Positions 36,133 to 46,550 are shown, counted from the first letter of the stretch. The stretch: 64,000 nucleotides of DNA from Aquipuribacter sp. SD81 (GCF_037153975.1 NZ_JBBAYJ010000018.1:1-64000); one strand, 5' to 3'. Numbers and translations are program-made. Notes: a model not told the origin generated them from the sequence alone.

Positions 36133-36666
36133 TCAGGCGGGCCGCAGCGCCCGGTCACCGATCGCGCGGCCGCCGCGGCCGAGCGCGACGGCGCCGGACT
36201 GCACGAGCTCGCGGATGCCGAAGGGGGCGAGCACCTCCAGCAGCGCGGCGATCTTCTCGGGGCGACCTGTCGCCTCGATCGTGACGGCGTCGGTCGAGAC
36301 GTCGACGACCGCGGCACGGAACAGCGCGGCGACCTGGGCCACGTCGCCGCGGGTCGAGGCGTCGGCCCGGACCTTGACGAGCAGCAGCTCGCGCTGCACC
36401 GACGCGTCGGGCTCGAGCTCGACGATCTTGAGCACGTTGACGAGCTTGTTCAGCTGCTTCGTCACCTGCTCCAGCGGCTGGCTCTCGACGTCGACGACGA
36501 CCGTGATGCGCGAGACGGCGGGGTTCTCGGTCGGGCCGACCGCGAGGCTCGTGATGTTGAAGGCCCGGCGGGCGAACAGCGCGGAGACGCGGGCGAGGAC
36601 ACCCGGCTTGTTCTCCACGAGCACCGACAGGGTGTGGCGGGACGCGCGGGGCGAGGGGGTGGGCAC
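36133..36666 (-). CDS. ilvN: Acetolactate synthase small (regulatory) subunit
   Basis: This subunit binds valine and gives feedback control and full activity to IlvB. The 177-residue protein has an N-terminal ACT domain (H-T-L-S-V-L-V-E-N-K-P-G-V-L-A-R-V, F-N-I-T-S-L-A-V-G) and the long-form C-terminal half with E-L-L-L-V-K-V. The GTG at 36666 is 11 bases beyond the ilvB stop, and GGAG sits between them, so translation is coupled. Confidence 0.96.
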   Translation of the reverse strand: MPTPSPRASRHTLSVLVENKPGVLARVSALFARRAFNITSLAVGPTENPAVSRITVVVDVESQPLEQVTKQLNKLVNVLKIVELEPDASVQRELLLVKVRADASTRGDVAQVAALFRAAVVDVSTDAVTIEATGRPEKIAALLEVLAPFGIRELVQSGAVALGRGGRAIGDRALRPA

Positions 36667-36677
36667 GGTCGGGCTCC

Positions 36678-38537
36678 TCAGTCCTCGCGGTCCCACTCGG
36701 GGGCGATGCCCCGGGCGACCTGGATGGCGTCGTTGCTCACGCCGGCGGGCACCATCGGCCACACCATGGCGTCGCGGTGCACGACGAAGTCGACGACGAC
36801 GGGCCGGTCGTCGACCGCGAGCGCCTTCTCGATCGTCGCGTCGACGTCGGCCGCGGTCTCGCACCGCAGGCCGACGCAGCCGTAGGCCTCGGCGAGCCGG
36901 ACGAAGTCGGGGATGCGGACCGGCTCGGCGCCCAGGCCCGCCCGACCGCTGCCCAGGTCGGTGTTGGAGTACCGCGACTCGTAGAACAGCGTCTGCCACT
37001 GCCGGACCATGCCGAGGCTGGAGTTGTTGATGACGGCCACCTTGATGGGGATGTCGTTGATGGCGCAGGTGGCGAGCTCCTGGTTCGTCATCTGGAAGCA
37101 GCCGTCGCCGTCGATCGCCCACACGGTGGTGTCGGGCAGGCCGGCCTTCGCCCCCATCGCCGCCGGGACCGAGTAGCCCATGGTGCCGAGCCCGCCGGAG
37201 TTCAGCCACGTGCCGGGCTTCTCGTAGCGCACGAACTGCGCCGCCCACATCTGGTGCTGTCCGACGCCGGAGGCGTAGACGGCGTCCGGTCCGGACAGCG
37301 CGCCGAGGCGCTCGATGACGTACTGCGGCGACAGGGAGCCGTCGTCGGGCTCGGCGTAGCCGAGCGGGTAGCGCTCGCGCAGGGAGTCCAGCTGCTGCCA
37401 CCAGCCGCCGAGGTCGGCGCGGTGACCGGCGTCGTGCTCGGCGCGGACCGCCGTCACCAGGTCGGTGAGGACCTCCTTGACGTCACCGACGATCGGCACG
37501 TCCGCGTGCCGGTTCTTGCCGATCTCCGCCGGGTCGATGTCGGCGTGGACGACCGTCGCGCCGGGCGCGAAGGAGTCGAGGCGACCCGTCACGCGGTCGT
37601 CGAAGCGCGCGCCGAGGGCGACGACGAGGTCGGCCTTCTGCAGCGCGGCCACCGCGGCGACCGTGCCGTGCATGCCGGGCATGCCGAGGTTCGCCGGGTG
37701 GGAGTCCGGCAGCGCGCCGCGGGCCATGAGCGTCGTGACGGCCGGGGCGCCGGTGAGGTCGGCGAGCTCGCGCAGCGGTGCGGCGGCGCCGGCGCGCACG
37801 ACGCCGCCGCCGACGTAGAGCACGGGCCGGCGGGCCGAGGCGAGCAGCTGCGCCGCCTCGCGGACCCGCTTGCTGTGCGGGCGGGTGACCGGCCGGTAGC
37901 CGGGCAGCTCGATGCGCTCGGGCCAGTGGAACGTCGTCGTGGCCTGCAGGGCGTCCTTCGACACGTCGACGAGGACCGGGCCGGGGCGGCCGGTCGAGGC
38001 GATGTGGAAGGCCTCGGCGACCGCGCGCGGGATCTCGGCCGGGTCGGTCACGAGGTAGTTGTGCTTCGTGACGGGCATCGTCATGCCCGTGATGTCCGCC
38101 TCCTGGAAGGCGTCGGTGCCGATGGCCGAGGACGACACCTGGCCCGTGATCGCGACCATGGGCACGGAGTCCATGTGGGCGTCGGCGATCGCCGTCACGA
38201 GGTTCGTCGCGCCCGGGCCGGACGTCGCCATGCAGACGCCGACCCGGCCGGTCGCCGCGGCGTAGCCCTCGGCCGCGTGCCCCGCGCCCTGCTCGTGCCG
38301 CACGAGGACGTGCCGGACCTCCGCGGAGTCCATGAGCGGGTCGTAGGCGGGCAGGATCGCGCCGCCGGGGATGCCGAAGACGACGTCGACGCCCGCGGCC
38401 TCCAGGGAGCGGACGAGGGACTCGGCCCCCGTCATGGTCCGCCCGTCGTGCCGGCGCTGCTGGGCCGCCCGGGCCTGCTCGGCCCGCGCCTGCGCCGGCG
38501 CGACGGGGCTGGCGCCGTCGGTGCGCGTCTCCGTCAT
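36678..38537 (-). CDS. ilvB: Acetolactate synthase large (catalytic) subunit
   Basis: This ThDP enzyme makes acetolactate or acetohydroxybutyrate. The 619-residue protein carries the catalytic Glu82 in H-E-Q-G-A, the A-T-S-G-P-G-A-T-N loop and the ThDP motif [13 protein letters not shown] near the C-terminus. The first 35 residues are a Gln/Ala/Arg-rich extension. The ATG at 38537 has GAGGAGGAG 6 bases upstream. The 206-base leader carries an attenuator peptide and hairpins (separate entries). Confidence 0.97.
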   Translation of the reverse strand: MTETRTDGASPVAPAQARAEQARAAQQRRHDGRTMTGAESLVRSLEAAGVDVVFGIPGGAILPAYDPLMDSAEVRHVLVRHEQGAGHAAEGYAAATGRVGVCMATSGPGATNLVTAIADAHMDSVPMVAITGQVSSSAIGTDAFQEADITGMTMPVTKHNYLVTDPAEIPRAVAEAFHIASTGRPGPVLVDVSKDALQATTTFHWPERIELPGYRPVTRPHSKRVREAAQLLASARRPVLYVGGGVVRAGAAAPLRELADLTGAPAVTTLMARGALPDSHPANLGMPGMHGTVAAVAALQKADLVVALGARFDDRVTGRLDSFAPGATVVHADIDPAEIGKNRHADVPIVGDVKEVLTDLVTAVRAEHDAGHRADLGGWWQQLDSLRERYPLGYAEPDDGSLSPQYVIERLGALSGPDAVYASGVGQHQMWAAQFVRYEKPGTWLNSGGLGTMGYSVPAAMGAKAGLPDTTVWAIDGDGCFQMTNQELATCAINDIPIKVAVINNSSLGMVRQWQTLFYESRYSNTDLGSGRAGLGAEPVRIPDFVRLAEAYGCVGLRCETAADVDATIEKALAVDDRPVVVDFVVHRDAMVWPMVPAGVSNDAIQVARGIAPEWDRED

Positions 38538-38619
38538 GCTGCTCCTCCTCGTGCGGTCGGGGGCGTCGTCGGCCCCCGTGGTCGGGCATCCCCGCGCCGG
38601 CCGGTCCCGGACACGGGAC

Positions 38620-38651
38620 GACCCCTCCGCCCCGGGCCGGGGTGAGGGGTC
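38620..38651 (-). terminator. Attenuator hairpin in the ilvB leader
   Basis: GACCCCTC (38644-38651 on the minus strand) pairs perfectly with GAGGGGTC (38620-38627) over 8 bp, with a further CCCCGG/CCGGGG stem inside. A second small hairpin (GTCCCG with CGGGAC, 38604-38619) follows directly. Directly upstream, 9 bases at 38652-38660 are fully complementary to 38688-38696 inside the leader-peptide codons. This is the layout of ribosome-dependent attenuation, but which pairing frees the terminator is not resolved by eye. Confidence 0.6.
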
Positions 38652-38683
38652 GCGCGTCGCTGGGACCGTGGCTCGGGGCTCGG

Positions 38684-38743
38684 TCAGGCGACGCGCCTGC
38701 CGAGTACGAGTACCTCCACGCGGGAGGTGGTGCCCTGTGCCAC
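38684..38743 (-). CDS. ilvBNC leader peptide (Val/Leu attenuator peptide)
   Basis: A 20-codon frame encodes [19 protein letters not shown] then TGA. Positions 9-14 are Val-Glu-Val-Leu-Val-Leu, read by GTG-GAG-GTA-CTC-GTA-CTC; two GTA codons stand out at this GC content, where GTA should be rare. The GTG lies exactly 7 bases after a TACCGT -10 box, so the leader peptide is itself leaderless. The last codons form one arm of a 9-bp pairing with the segment before the terminator. Corynebacterium ilvBNC uses the same type of control; this peptide's sequence is its own. Confidence 0.85.
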   Translation of the reverse strand: MAQGTTSRVEVLVLGRRVA

Positions 38744-38750
38744 GCACGTG

Positions 38751-38779
38751 ACGGTACGCCCCCCTCGGGGAGGTGTCAG
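38751..38779 (-). promoter_or_regulatory. ilvB: ilvBNC promoter
   Basis: On the minus strand CTGACA (38774-38779) and TACCGT (38751-38756) are 17 bases apart, with transcription expected 7 bases on, at the leader-peptide GTG. One -35 base differs from TTGACA. The TGA inside CTGACA is the stop codon of the upstream GGDEF-EAL gene. Confidence 0.8.
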
Positions 38780-41544
38780 GTGCCGACCCCCTGCGTCTCA
38801 GGATGCGGGACGGCGTCCCGGATGTCGGCCGGTCGGAGACGCGCCGGGCCGGCGGAGCCGTCGTCGTCGGCCAGGCGCGCCCGGTGGGCCTGCTCGCGCT
38901 CGGGCTCCCGGGGCGGCACGACGACCCGCTCGGGGACGTCCTCCGGCCGGGTCGGCTGGGCGAGCAGGAACCCCTGGCCCAGCGGGCAGCGCAGCGCCCG
39001 CAGCAGGTGCACCTGCTCGACGTCCTGCACGCCCTCGGCCACGACGGTGAGGCCGAGCTCCTGGCCGAGCTGGACGATCGAACGGAGGACGGCCTGGTCG
39101 CGGTCCGAGACCGCCGCCGCCCGCACGAAGGCCCGGTCGACCTTGAGCACGTCCAGCGGCAGCCGGTGCAGGTGCGCGAGCGAGGAGTAGCCGGTGCCGA
39201 AGTCGTCGAGCGCGACGCGCACGCCGGTCGCCCGCAGCGCCTCGAGCACCTCCGCGGCCGCGTCGAGGTCGCGCAGCAGCGTCGTCTCGGTGACCTCCAG
39301 CGTGAGCCGGTCCGGCGGGACGCCGTGCGCCGCGAGCGCCCCGCGCACCCGGTCGGTGAGCAGGGGGTCGGCGAGCTGCAGCGGTGACAGGTTGACGGCC
39401 ACCGTGAGCCGGCGGCCGGCTGCGGCCCACCGCGCCGCCTGACGGAGGGCGAGGTCGAGCGCGTGGGCGCCGACCTCGACGATGAGGCCGCTGCGCTCCA
39501 GCGACGGCACGAAGACGGCGGGACCGACCCCGGAACCGGGCCAGCGCAGCAGCGCCTCGGTACCGACGACCCGACCGTCGACGAGGTCGACGACGGGCTG
39601 GTGGAGCAGCTCGAAGTCCTGTCCCTCCGCGGCCTCCCGGACGCGTCGCTCGAGCTCGGAGCGCTCGACGGCGCTGGCGAGCATCCGCGGGTGGGACACC
39701 ACGACCTTGCGCCCGCCGTCGCGCTTGGCCTCGTACATGGCGAGGTCGGCGTCGCGCAGCACCTCGTCCGCACCGGCGGCGCCGTTCGCGACCGCGAGGC
39801 CGAGGCTCGCGGTGACGCGCAGCCGCCGCGTGCCGACGGCGTACGGCGTCACCATCTCCTCCAGCACCTTCTCGGCCACCGCCCGGACGCGCTCGACGTC
39901 GTCGTCGCACACCATCACCGCGAACTCGTCACCGGACAGCCGCCCGACCACGTCGTCCTCGGCGACGGCGAAGCGCAGCCGGCGGGCCGCGGCCACGAGC
40001 AGGCGGTCGCCGACCGCGTGGCCCTCGGTGTCGTTGACCGCCTTGAACTCGTCGAGGTCGATGAACACGACCGACGTCGGCAGGCCCTCGGCGACCCGGT
40101 GGGCGAGAGCACGACCGAACCACCACCGGTTGGGCAGGCCGGTGAGGGCGTCGTAGCGGGCGCGCCGCTCGAGCTCGCGCTGCAGGCGCACCCGCTCCGA
40201 CACGTCGCGCATGACGACGGTGAGACCGCCGGGCACCGCCGGGGTGTCGTGCGGGTGCACGCGCACCTCGACGTGCCGCCACCCGCCGCCGGCGCGCGTG
40301 AGCCGGACCCGGTCGACGACGACGGACTCCTGCCGGCCCAGCGACAGCGCCTCGGTGAGGTCGTGGCGCTCGGCGGGGTGGACGAGCCCGGTGAGCTCGC
40401 GTCCCTCCAGCTCCCCGGGCTCCAGCGCGAGCACGGCCCGGGCGGCGGGGCTGGAGAACACGACGACCCCCCGGGCGTCGCACACCGCCACGACGTCGCT
40501 GGAGCCGTCGACGATGGTGCGGAACCGGACGGACGTCTCGTGCAGCCGCCGCGCGAGGCGGGACTGCTCGCGCAGCAGCAGCGCGGTCTGGATGAGGACC
40601 GCGGCGATGAGCGACGCGGTGAAGCCGATGACGGCGGGCTCGGTCGGAGGACCCGTCACGGCCCGCGTCCCGACGACGCACACGACGGAGCCCGTCACGA
40701 CGACGGGCAGCCACGTGCGGGCCTCGTGCCGGGCCAGCGGCGGTTCCTCGCTCGGCTGCACGTCGCTCGCGCGCCGTCGCAGCGGACCGGGGTGCCAGAA
40801 CAGCGGTCCGCGCCCGAGCGCGGCCCCCGCCGCCGCGACGACGGCGGTGGTCCACAGCGCGTCCGCCCAGACGTCGGCGGGCCCGCCGGAGCCGAAGCGC
40901 CACGTGACCGTGTCCGCGGCGGTGGCGGCCGCGATGGAGGCGACGAGCGGCGCGACGGCCGAGCGCTCCCCCGGCGGCTGACGGCGCAGCAGCCCCACGA
41001 GCAGCGACAGCACGACGACGTCGACGACGACCCACAGCCCGACGACCGGCTGCGGGACCGGCTCGAGCCGGTCGCCGGGCCGGCTCGCGGCGATCAGCAG
41101 CAGCACCGCCAGCAGCGGCGCCACGGAGATGACCCATCCCTCGAGGACGAGCATGAGCGCGCGGTCGACGCTGCGGCGCACGCCCGGCGACAGCACGACC
41201 GCGAGCAGCAGGACCGCGCCCACCCCCGCCCGGGCCGCGAGGGCGACGCCCTCGGTGCCGTGGTTGCCCGACAGGGTGACGACCGCCCCGAGCGGCGCGA
41301 CGAGCGCGGCGGCGGCGAAGGCGAGCCGCTCGCGACCGCGGGACCCGGCGGCGCGCCACGACATGCCCGCGGCGAGCGCGACGAGACCGGCGAGGAGCGG
41401 GACGTGCCGCGGCGCGACGAAGGCGGGTGCGCCCGAGACGAGCCCGATCCCGGCGACGGCGACGCCGGTCAGCGGGGCGAGCACGGCCCACACGAGGGCG
41501 CGCCCGAGCGCCAGCGCGCGTGGCGTGCCGTCCGGTCCTCGCAC
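38776..41544 (-). CDS. Membrane-bound diguanylate cyclase/phosphodiesterase (PAS-GGDEF-EAL)
   Basis: The 922-residue protein has about eight to ten membrane helices up to residue 325, a short coiled segment, a PAS domain at about 345-460, a GGDEF domain at about 470-630 and an EAL domain at about 645-890. The cyclase signature reads R-L-S-G-D-E-F (Ser for the first Gly, a variant often active). The EAL site keeps E-A-L-L-R-W, V-N-L-S, V-T-E-T, L-D-D-F-G-T-G, L-K-V-D and A-E-G-V, so c-di-GMP breakdown looks intact. It probably switches between making and degrading c-di-GMP in response to a membrane signal. The GTG start at 41544 is tentative. Confidence 0.92.
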   Translation of the reverse strand: MRGPDGTPRALALGRALVWAVLAPLTGVAVAGIGLVSGAPAFVAPRHVPLLAGLVALAAGMSWRAAGSRGRERLAFAAAALVAPLGAVVTLSGNHGTEGVALAARAGVGAVLLLAVVLSPGVRRSVDRALMLVLEGWVISVAPLLAVLLLIAASRPGDRLEPVPQPVVGLWVVVDVVVLSLLVGLLRRQPPGERSAVAPLVASIAAATAADTVTWRFGSGGPADVWADALWTTAVVAAAGAALGRGPLFWHPGPLRRRASDVQPSEEPPLARHEARTWLPVVVTGSVVCVVGTRAVTGPPTEPAVIGFTASLIAAVLIQTALLLREQSRLARRLHETSVRFRTIVDGSSDVVAVCDARGVVVFSSPAARAVLALEPGELEGRELTGLVHPAERHDLTEALSLGRQESVVVDRVRLTRAGGGWRHVEVRVHPHDTPAVPGGLTVVMRDVSERVRLQRELERRARYDALTGLPNRWWFGRALAHRVAEGLPTSVVFIDLDEFKAVNDTEGHAVGDRLLVAAARRLRFAVAEDDVVGRLSGDEFAVMVCDDDVERVRAVAEKVLEEMVTPYAVGTRRLRVTASLGLAVANGAAGADEVLRDADLAMYEAKRDGGRKVVVSHPRMLASAVERSELERRVREAAEGQDFELLHQPVVDLVDGRVVGTEALLRWPGSGVGPAVFVPSLERSGLIVEVGAHALDLALRQAARWAAAGRRLTVAVNLSPLQLADPLLTDRVRGALAAHGVPPDRLTLEVTETTLLRDLDAAAEVLEALRATGVRVALDDFGTGYSSLAHLHRLPLDVLKVDRAFVRAAAVSDRDQAVLRSIVQLGQELGLTVVAEGVQDVEQVHLLRALRCPLGQGFLLAQPTRPEDVPERVVVPPREPEREQAHRARLADDDGSAGPARLRPADIRDAVPHPETQGVGT

Positions 41545-41651
41545 CGTCGACCCCGTCCGTCCGATGTGGGTGTCGGGTCGATGATGACGGATGGGCCGCG
41601 GCTCGCGCGCGGTCCCCGCGCCCGACCCGGGCGGGTCCGCCCGGTCGGCCC

Positions 41652-43352
41652 TCAGGTCGTGACGGCGCCCAGGCTCGCCGACCGGACCGTCCGGACGTAC
41701 TTGGACAGGACGCCGCGGGGCGGGGCGGGCTCGCGCGGGGTGGTCGTGGCCCGCCGCTGCTGCATCGTCGCGTCGTCGACCAGCAGGTCGAGCGTCGCGC
41801 CGGCGACGTCGAGGCGGATCCGGTCGCCGTCCTCGACGAACGCGACCGGGCCGCCGTCGACCGCCTCGGGGGCCACGTGCCCAACGCAGAGCCCCGTCGT
41901 GCCGCCCGAGAACCGGCCGTCGGTGAGGAGCAGCACGTCCTTGCCGAGCCCGGCGCCCTTGATGGCGCCGGTGATCGCGAGCATCTCCCGCATGCCGGGG
42001 CCGCCCTTGGGACCCTCGTAGCGGATGACGACGACGTCGCCGGCGGTGATGGTGCCGTCCTCCAGCGCGTCCATCGCGGCACGCTCGCCGTCGAAGACGC
42101 GGGCGGTGCCCTCGAAGACGTCGGAGTCGAAGCCGGCGCTCTTCACCACGGCGCCCTCGGGGGCGAGGCTGCCGTGGAGGATCGTGATGCCGCCGGTCGC
42201 GTGGATCGGCTCGGTGAGCGCCCGGATGACCCGCCCGTCCGGGCTCGGCGCCTTGAGCGCGAGCAGGTCCTCGCGCATGGTCCGCCCGCTGACGGTCAGG
42301 CAGTCGCCGTTGAGCAGGCCCGCGTCCAGCAGCGCCTGCAGCACGACGGGGACGCCGCCGATGCGGTCGACGTCGGTCATGACGTGCGCGCCGAAGGGCT
42401 TGAGGTCGCCGATGTGCGGCACCTTGGCCCCGATCCGGCTGAAGTCGTCGAGGCTCAGCTCGACGTGGGCCTCGTTGGCGATGGCGAGCAGGTGCAGGAC
42501 GGCGTTCGTGCTGCCGCCGAAGGCCATGACGACGGCGATGGCGTTCTCGAACGCCTCGCGCGTGAGGATGTCGCGGGCGGTGTGGCCGCGCTCGAGCATG
42601 CCGACGACCGCCTCGCCGGAGCGGCGGGCGAAGCCGTCGCGGCGGCGGTCGACCGCGGGCGGCGCGGCGCTGCCGAGCAGGCTGAGGCCCAGCGCCTCAC
42701 CGACGCTGGCCATGGTGTTGGCGGTGTACATGCCGCCGCACGCGCCCTCGCCGGGGCAGATCGCCCGCTCGATCGCGTCGACGTCCTCGCGGCTCATGAG
42801 CCCGCGGGCGCACGCACCGACGGCCTCGAAGGCGTCGATGATGGTGACCTCGCGCTCGGTGCCGTCGGACAGCTTCGCCGTGCCGGGCAGGATGCTGCCG
42901 GCGTAGACGAACGCTGCCGCCAGGTCGAGCCGGGCGGCCGCCATCATCATGCCGGGCAGCGACTTGTCGCAGCCGGCGAGCAGCACGGCACCGTCGAGCC
43001 GCTCGGCCTGCATGACGACCTCGACGCTGTCGGCGATCACCTCGCGGCTCACGAGGCTGTAGTGCATGCCCTCGTGGCCCATCGAGATGCCGTCGGAGAC
43101 GCTGATGGTGCCGAACTCCATCGGGAAGCCGCCGGCCGCGTGCACGCCGTCCTTGGCGCTGCGCGCGAGCCGCTGCAGGCTGAGGTTGCACGGCGTGATC
43201 TCGTTCCAGCTGCTCGCGACGCCGATCTGCGGCTTGTCGAAGTCGTCGTCGGTCATGCCGACCGCGCGGAGCATGCCGCGCGCGGCGGTGCGCTCCAGCC
43301 CGTCGGTGACGTCGCGGGAACGGGGACGGCGGTCGACCGGCTGCTCCGACAT
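41652..43352 (-). CDS. ilvD: Dihydroxy-acid dehydratase
   Basis: This Fe-S enzyme dehydrates dihydroxy acids in the third common step of Val/Ile synthesis. The 566-residue protein has cluster-type cysteines in [17 protein letters not shown] and [14 protein letters not shown], and the C-terminal [15 protein letters not shown]. The ATG at 43352 is preceded by TACGCT with a 7-base gap. It is transcribed apart from ilvBNC and flanked by the large repeat array. Confidence 0.96.
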   Translation of the reverse strand: MSEQPVDRRPRSRDVTDGLERTAARGMLRAVGMTDDDFDKPQIGVASSWNEITPCNLSLQRLARSAKDGVHAAGGFPMEFGTISVSDGISMGHEGMHYSLVSREVIADSVEVVMQAERLDGAVLLAGCDKSLPGMMMAAARLDLAAAFVYAGSILPGTAKLSDGTEREVTIIDAFEAVGACARGLMSREDVDAIERAICPGEGACGGMYTANTMASVGEALGLSLLGSAAPPAVDRRRDGFARRSGEAVVGMLERGHTARDILTREAFENAIAVVMAFGGSTNAVLHLLAIANEAHVELSLDDFSRIGAKVPHIGDLKPFGAHVMTDVDRIGGVPVVLQALLDAGLLNGDCLTVSGRTMREDLLALKAPSPDGRVIRALTEPIHATGGITILHGSLAPEGAVVKSAGFDSDVFEGTARVFDGERAAMDALEDGTITAGDVVVIRYEGPKGGPGMREMLAITGAIKGAGLGKDVLLLTDGRFSGGTTGLCVGHVAPEAVDGGPVAFVEDGDRIRLDVAGATLDLLVDDATMQQRRATTTPREPAPPRGVLSKYVRTVRSASLGAVTT

Positions 43353-43359
43353 GCCGCCC

Positions 43360-43365
43360 AGCGTA
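43360..43365 (-). promoter_or_regulatory. ilvD: -10 box, leaderless start of ilvD
   Basis: TACGCT on the minus strand stands 7 bases before the ilvD ATG. The repeat array begins about 115 bases upstream of it. Confidence 0.5.
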
Positions 43366-43479
43366 GGTCGGGCGCGTCGAGGCCGTCGTGCGCGTCTCGG
43401 TGAGGCGCACCTCGCCCCCGCCGACCGGTCGCCGGCGCCCGGTGTCAGGCAGGCAGCGCGGCGGGCACCGACGCCTGGC

Positions 43480-43805
43480 CCCGGAATCCGGACGCCACGA
43501 CCACCCGACGCCGCCGGACGCGACGCGACGCCCGGAATCCGGACGGGACGACCGCCGAGCGCCGCCGGACGCGACGCGACGCCCGGAATCCGGACGGTAC
43601 GACCACCAGGCGCCGCCGGACGCGACGCGACGCCCGGAATCCGGACCGTACGACCACCGGGCGCCTGACGGAGTCGACGCGACGCCCGGAATCCGGACCG
43701 TACGACCACCCGACGCCGCCGTAGGCGACAGGACGCCCGGAATCCGGACGGTACGACCACCGGGCGCCGCCGGACGCGACGCCGACGCCCGGAATCCGGA
43801 CGTAC
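43480..43805. repeat. 51/52-bp tandem repeat array, seven units with palindromic cores
   Basis: CCGGAATCCGGAC occurs exactly at 43481, 43532, 43583, 43634, 43686, 43737 and 43789, spaced 51, 51, 51, 52, 51 and 52 bases. In every unit the core is flanked by similar bases: mostly CGACGC before it, a G-T-A-C-G-A-C-C-A-C-C block after it and G-C-C-G-C-C-G-G-A-C-G-C in the middle. The core itself is a 13-base near-palindrome. The array fills the middle of the 599-base gene-free stretch 43353-43951 between the divergent ilvD and M14 peptidase genes. After it, 43806-43951 is less GC-rich and carries the peptidase promoter region and ribosome-binding site. Confidence 0.92.
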
Positions 43806-43846
43806 GGACCGTCCCGGGCCCGCGGCACAGTCCTGCCGTATCACAA

Positions 43847-43876
43847 CTGACCGTCCGGTTTCTAGGCGTTGATCCT
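43847..43876 (+). promoter_or_regulatory. Possible promoter of the M14 peptidase gene
   Basis: CTGACC (43847-43852) and GATCCT (43871-43876) are 18 bases apart, in the only clearly AT-enriched patch of this gap. They would give a leader of about 70 bases carrying AGGAGGAG at 43939-43946. Confidence 0.3.
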
Positions 43877-43951
43877 GTTCCGACCCGCGTGCTTCGGTGT
43901 GTCCACCCCCTTTCGTCCGACGGTGGGCGGAAGCCGACAGGAGGAGAACGC

Positions 43952-45148
43952 ATGTCCGCACCGACCCCACGCGCGGCCCGCGCCGCGAAGGCCGCGGTGG
44001 CCGTCCCGGCCGTGGCCGCCCTCACGCTGGCGACGCTCGCCGTGACCGCGACGACGAGCGCGGCGGCACCACCGAACAACGCGGCGTGCGGCACCCAGAC
44101 CGGCGACACCTCCGTCGCGGGCTTCCTCAGCCACGAGGAGGTCGGCGACCGCCTCGACCGGATCGAGCGGACGAGCAAGGGCGTGGTCGACGTCGACGTC
44201 GCCGGCTACACCAACCAGGGCCGGGAGATCTGGACCGCCCGCGTCGGCACCGGCGACACCGTCGTGCTCGTCGAGAGCCAGATCCACGGCAACGAGCCGC
44301 ACGGCACCGTCGCGCTGCTCAACCTCCTCGCCACGCTCGGCAACGGCTCGCAGCGCTCGGCCGAGATCCGGGAGGCCGTGACGGTCGTCGCGATCCCGCA
44401 GCTCAACGGCGACGGCGCCGCCCTCGACCAGCGCCAGAGCGACATCACGTGGGACGAGGTCGTCGAGACCTACCCGCAGCTCGCGGGCGCACCGGTCGCG
44501 TGGAACTACAGCAACCGGGCCGGCGGCTTCGACCTCAACCGGGACTTCAACCCCGACCTCGACTACGTGCCGTCGCCGGCCGACCTGCCCGGCACGAGCG
44601 CCGGCACCGGCTGGTACCTCACGCCGGAGGCGCGCACGGTCCGCGACGTGTACGCGGGCCTCGAGGACGAGTTCGGGACCGTCGACGTCTTCGTCGACCT
44701 CCACAACCAGGGCCCGTGCTACTCCGGCGAGGACATGGACGTGCAGTCGACGCTGTCGATCTCCGGCCGCTTCATCGCCGACCCGACCGAGTTCGGCGAC
44801 TGGCCCGAGTTCGACTACGACGCGAGCCGCCAGGTCAACGTCGCGGTCTACGACGCCCTGCAGGAGCGCGGGCAGTCCGGCTTCGCCCCGGTGACGCTCT
44901 ACCCGCAGGACACGAACCTGCCCGGCACCGCGCTCGGCTCGTTCGCCCTCCGCGGCAGCGCGACGGTCCTGTTCGAGACCACGGGCCAGACCCAGTCGAC
45001 GGGCCAGAAGGAGCTCGGCATGCTCGTCAAGCAGGTCGAGGTCGGCCTGACCGGCATCCTCGACGCGATCACCGACGGCACGCTCGACGACATCGACCCC
45101 GAGCGCTACGAGGACATCCCCGAGCGGACGTTCCTGCCGCGGGACTGA
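43952..45148 (+). CDS. Secreted M14-family zinc carboxypeptidase
   Basis: The 398-residue protein has a signal peptide of about 38 residues (basic start, hydrophobic [17 protein letters not shown], ending at S-A-A-A), so it is exported. The peptidase domain has the zinc site H-G-N-E-P-H near 110, a second metal ligand probably in V-D-L-H-N-Q-G, and the candidate catalytic Glu in V-L-F-E-T-T-G-Q near 350. AGGAGGAG ends 5 bases before the ATG, which settles the start against the frame that runs back through the repeats. It should trim peptides or wall stem peptides outside the cell. Confidence 0.92.
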   Translation: MSAPTPRAARAAKAAVAVPAVAALTLATLAVTATTSAAAPPNNAACGTQTGDTSVAGFLSHEEVGDRLDRIERTSKGVVDVDVAGYTNQGREIWTARVGTGDTVVLVESQIHGNEPHGTVALLNLLATLGNGSQRSAEIREAVTVVAIPQLNGDGAALDQRQSDITWDEVVETYPQLAGAPVAWNYSNRAGGFDLNRDFNPDLDYVPSPADLPGTSAGTGWYLTPEARTVRDVYAGLEDEFGTVDVFVDLHNQGPCYSGEDMDVQSTLSISGRFIADPTEFGDWPEFDYDASRQVNVAVYDALQERGQSGFAPVTLYPQDTNLPGTALGSFALRGSATVLFETTGQTQSTGQKELGMLVKQVEVGLTGILDAITDGTLDDIDPERYEDIPERTFLPRD

Positions 45149-45171
45149 CCTCCCCTTCCCCCCTGCCCCAC

Positions 45172-45210
45172 CACGACGGGCCCCGACCGCTGCGGTCGGG
45201 GCCCGTCGTG
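45172..45210 (+). terminator. Strong terminator after the M14 peptidase gene
   Basis: A perfect 18-bp stem (45172-45189 with 45193-45210) closes on a CTG loop, 23 bases after the stop codon. Confidence 0.85.
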
Positions 45211-45243
45211 CGTCCGCCCGACCCTGCTGCGCACCATGGGCGG

Positions 45244-46506
45244 GTGGGACGGAACCGGGCAGGAACGAGCGGGCGGACGGTCGGCGGGGCGCTCGCCGCC
45301 GGGCTGGCCCTCGCGCTCACGGGCTGCGCCGAGGGCGAGGTGGCGGCACCGGGGACCGCCGGACCGCCGGCGTCGGCCTCCCCCGCACCGTCGTCCGTCG
45401 TGCCGTCCGGCCCGGCCACCGACGTGGCGCCGGCTTCCCCGGAGCCGTCGGCCACGGCGACCGCGTCCCCCGAGGCGGCACCCGAGCCGTCGAGCACGTT
45501 CTCCGACGTCGCGGCGGCGGGCACGCCCGACCCCGCCGCGGCCGAGGACGTCGTCACGGGCCTCGACGTGCCGTGGGACCTCGCGTTCCTGCCGGACGGC
45601 TCGGCGCTGGTGACGCTGCGCGACGAGGCGAGGGTCGTCCACGTCGACCCGGACGGGACGCTGAGCGAGGTCACCGCCGACGGCGACGACGGCACGGTCG
45701 CGGGCGTCGCCCCGGACGGCGAGGGCGGCCTGCTCGGCGTCACGACCGACGCCACGGCCGAGCACGTGTTCGTCTACCTCACCGGCCCCGACGACAACCG
45801 GGTCGTGCGCTACGCCTTCGACCGGGAGCGGCTCGCGCTCACCGAGCCGGAGCCCGTCGTCACCGGCATCCCGAAGGCCGAGGTGCACAACGGCGGCCGC
45901 ATCGACCTCGGCCCCGACGGCTTCCTCTACGTGGCCACGGGGGACGCCCGGGACACCTCCGCGTCGCCGGACACCGGCTCGCTCGCGGGCAAGGTGCTGC
46001 GGGTGACGACCGACGGCGAGCCGGCCCCGGGCAACCCGGTCGCGGGCAGCCCGGTGTGGACGAGCGGGCACCGCAACGTCCAGGGCCTCGGCTGGTCGCC
46101 CGACGGCACGATGTGGGCGAGCGAGTTCGGGCAGAACACCACCGACGAGCTCAACGTGCTGCGGGCGGGCGCCGACTACGGCTGGCCCGAGGTCGAGGGC
46201 GTCGGGGACGTCGACGGCCTCACCGACCCCGTCGCGACGTGGGACACCGACGAGGCGAGCCCGAGCGGGATCGCCGTGACCGCCGACGCCGTCTACCTCG
46301 CCGCGCTGCAGGGCGAGCGGGTCTGGCGCGTACCGGTCGAGGACGGGGCGGTGAGCGGGGAGCCCGAGACCGTCCTCGACGGCTACGGCCGCGTCCGGCA
46401 CGTGGAGGTCGGCCCCGACGGCGCGCTGTGGCTGCTCACGAGCAACACCTTCCGCGGCGACCCGCGGGACGGCGACGACCGGATCGTGCGCGTCCCGCTG
46501 TCGTGA
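45244..46506 (+). CDS. PQQ-type sugar dehydrogenase-like (GSDH) lipoprotein
   Basis: The 420-residue protein has a lipoprotein signal ending at L-T-G-C near residue 26, then a Ser/Pro/Ala-rich linker of about 60 residues, then a six-bladed propeller of the soluble glucose/sorbosone dehydrogenase family. Marks are G-L-D-V-P-W-D-L-A-F-L-P-D-G, H-N-G-G-R-I-D-L-G-P-D-G, Y-V-A-T-G-D-A, S-G-H-R-N-V-Q-G-L-G-W and W-A-S-E-F-G-Q-N. It should be anchored outside the membrane and oxidise sugars with PQQ, although whether the cell makes PQQ cannot be told from here. The GTG at 45244 has CACCAT 6 bases upstream. Confidence 0.85.
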   Translation: MGRNRAGTSGRTVGGALAAGLALALTGCAEGEVAAPGTAGPPASASPAPSSVVPSGPATDVAPASPEPSATATASPEAAPEPSSTFSDVAAAGTPDPAAAEDVVTGLDVPWDLAFLPDGSALVTLRDEARVVHVDPDGTLSEVTADGDDGTVAGVAPDGEGGLLGVTTDATAEHVFVYLTGPDDNRVVRYAFDRERLALTEPEPVVTGIPKAEVHNGGRIDLGPDGFLYVATGDARDTSASPDTGSLAGKVLRVTTDGEPAPGNPVAGSPVWTSGHRNVQGLGWSPDGTMWASEFGQNTTDELNVLRAGADYGWPEVEGVGDVDGLTDPVATWDTDEASPSGIAVTADAVYLAALQGERVWRVPVEDGAVSGEPETVLDGYGRVRHVEVGPDGALWLLTSNTFRGDPRDGDDRIVRVPLS

Positions 46507-46550
46507 CCTGCGACGCCTCGCGTGACCGCGCGGGCCGGCGGCGTGCTGGC

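Noticed and set aside
43480-43805. CRISPR array
   Set aside because: Only a 13-base core is strictly constant, the intervening bases are also similar between units, and there are no cas genes or unique spacers.
43388-43951. An N-terminal extension of the M14 peptidase through the repeat array
   Set aside because: The frame stays open because the 51-bp unit is a multiple of three, but a consensus ribosome-binding site and a signal peptide begin at 43952.
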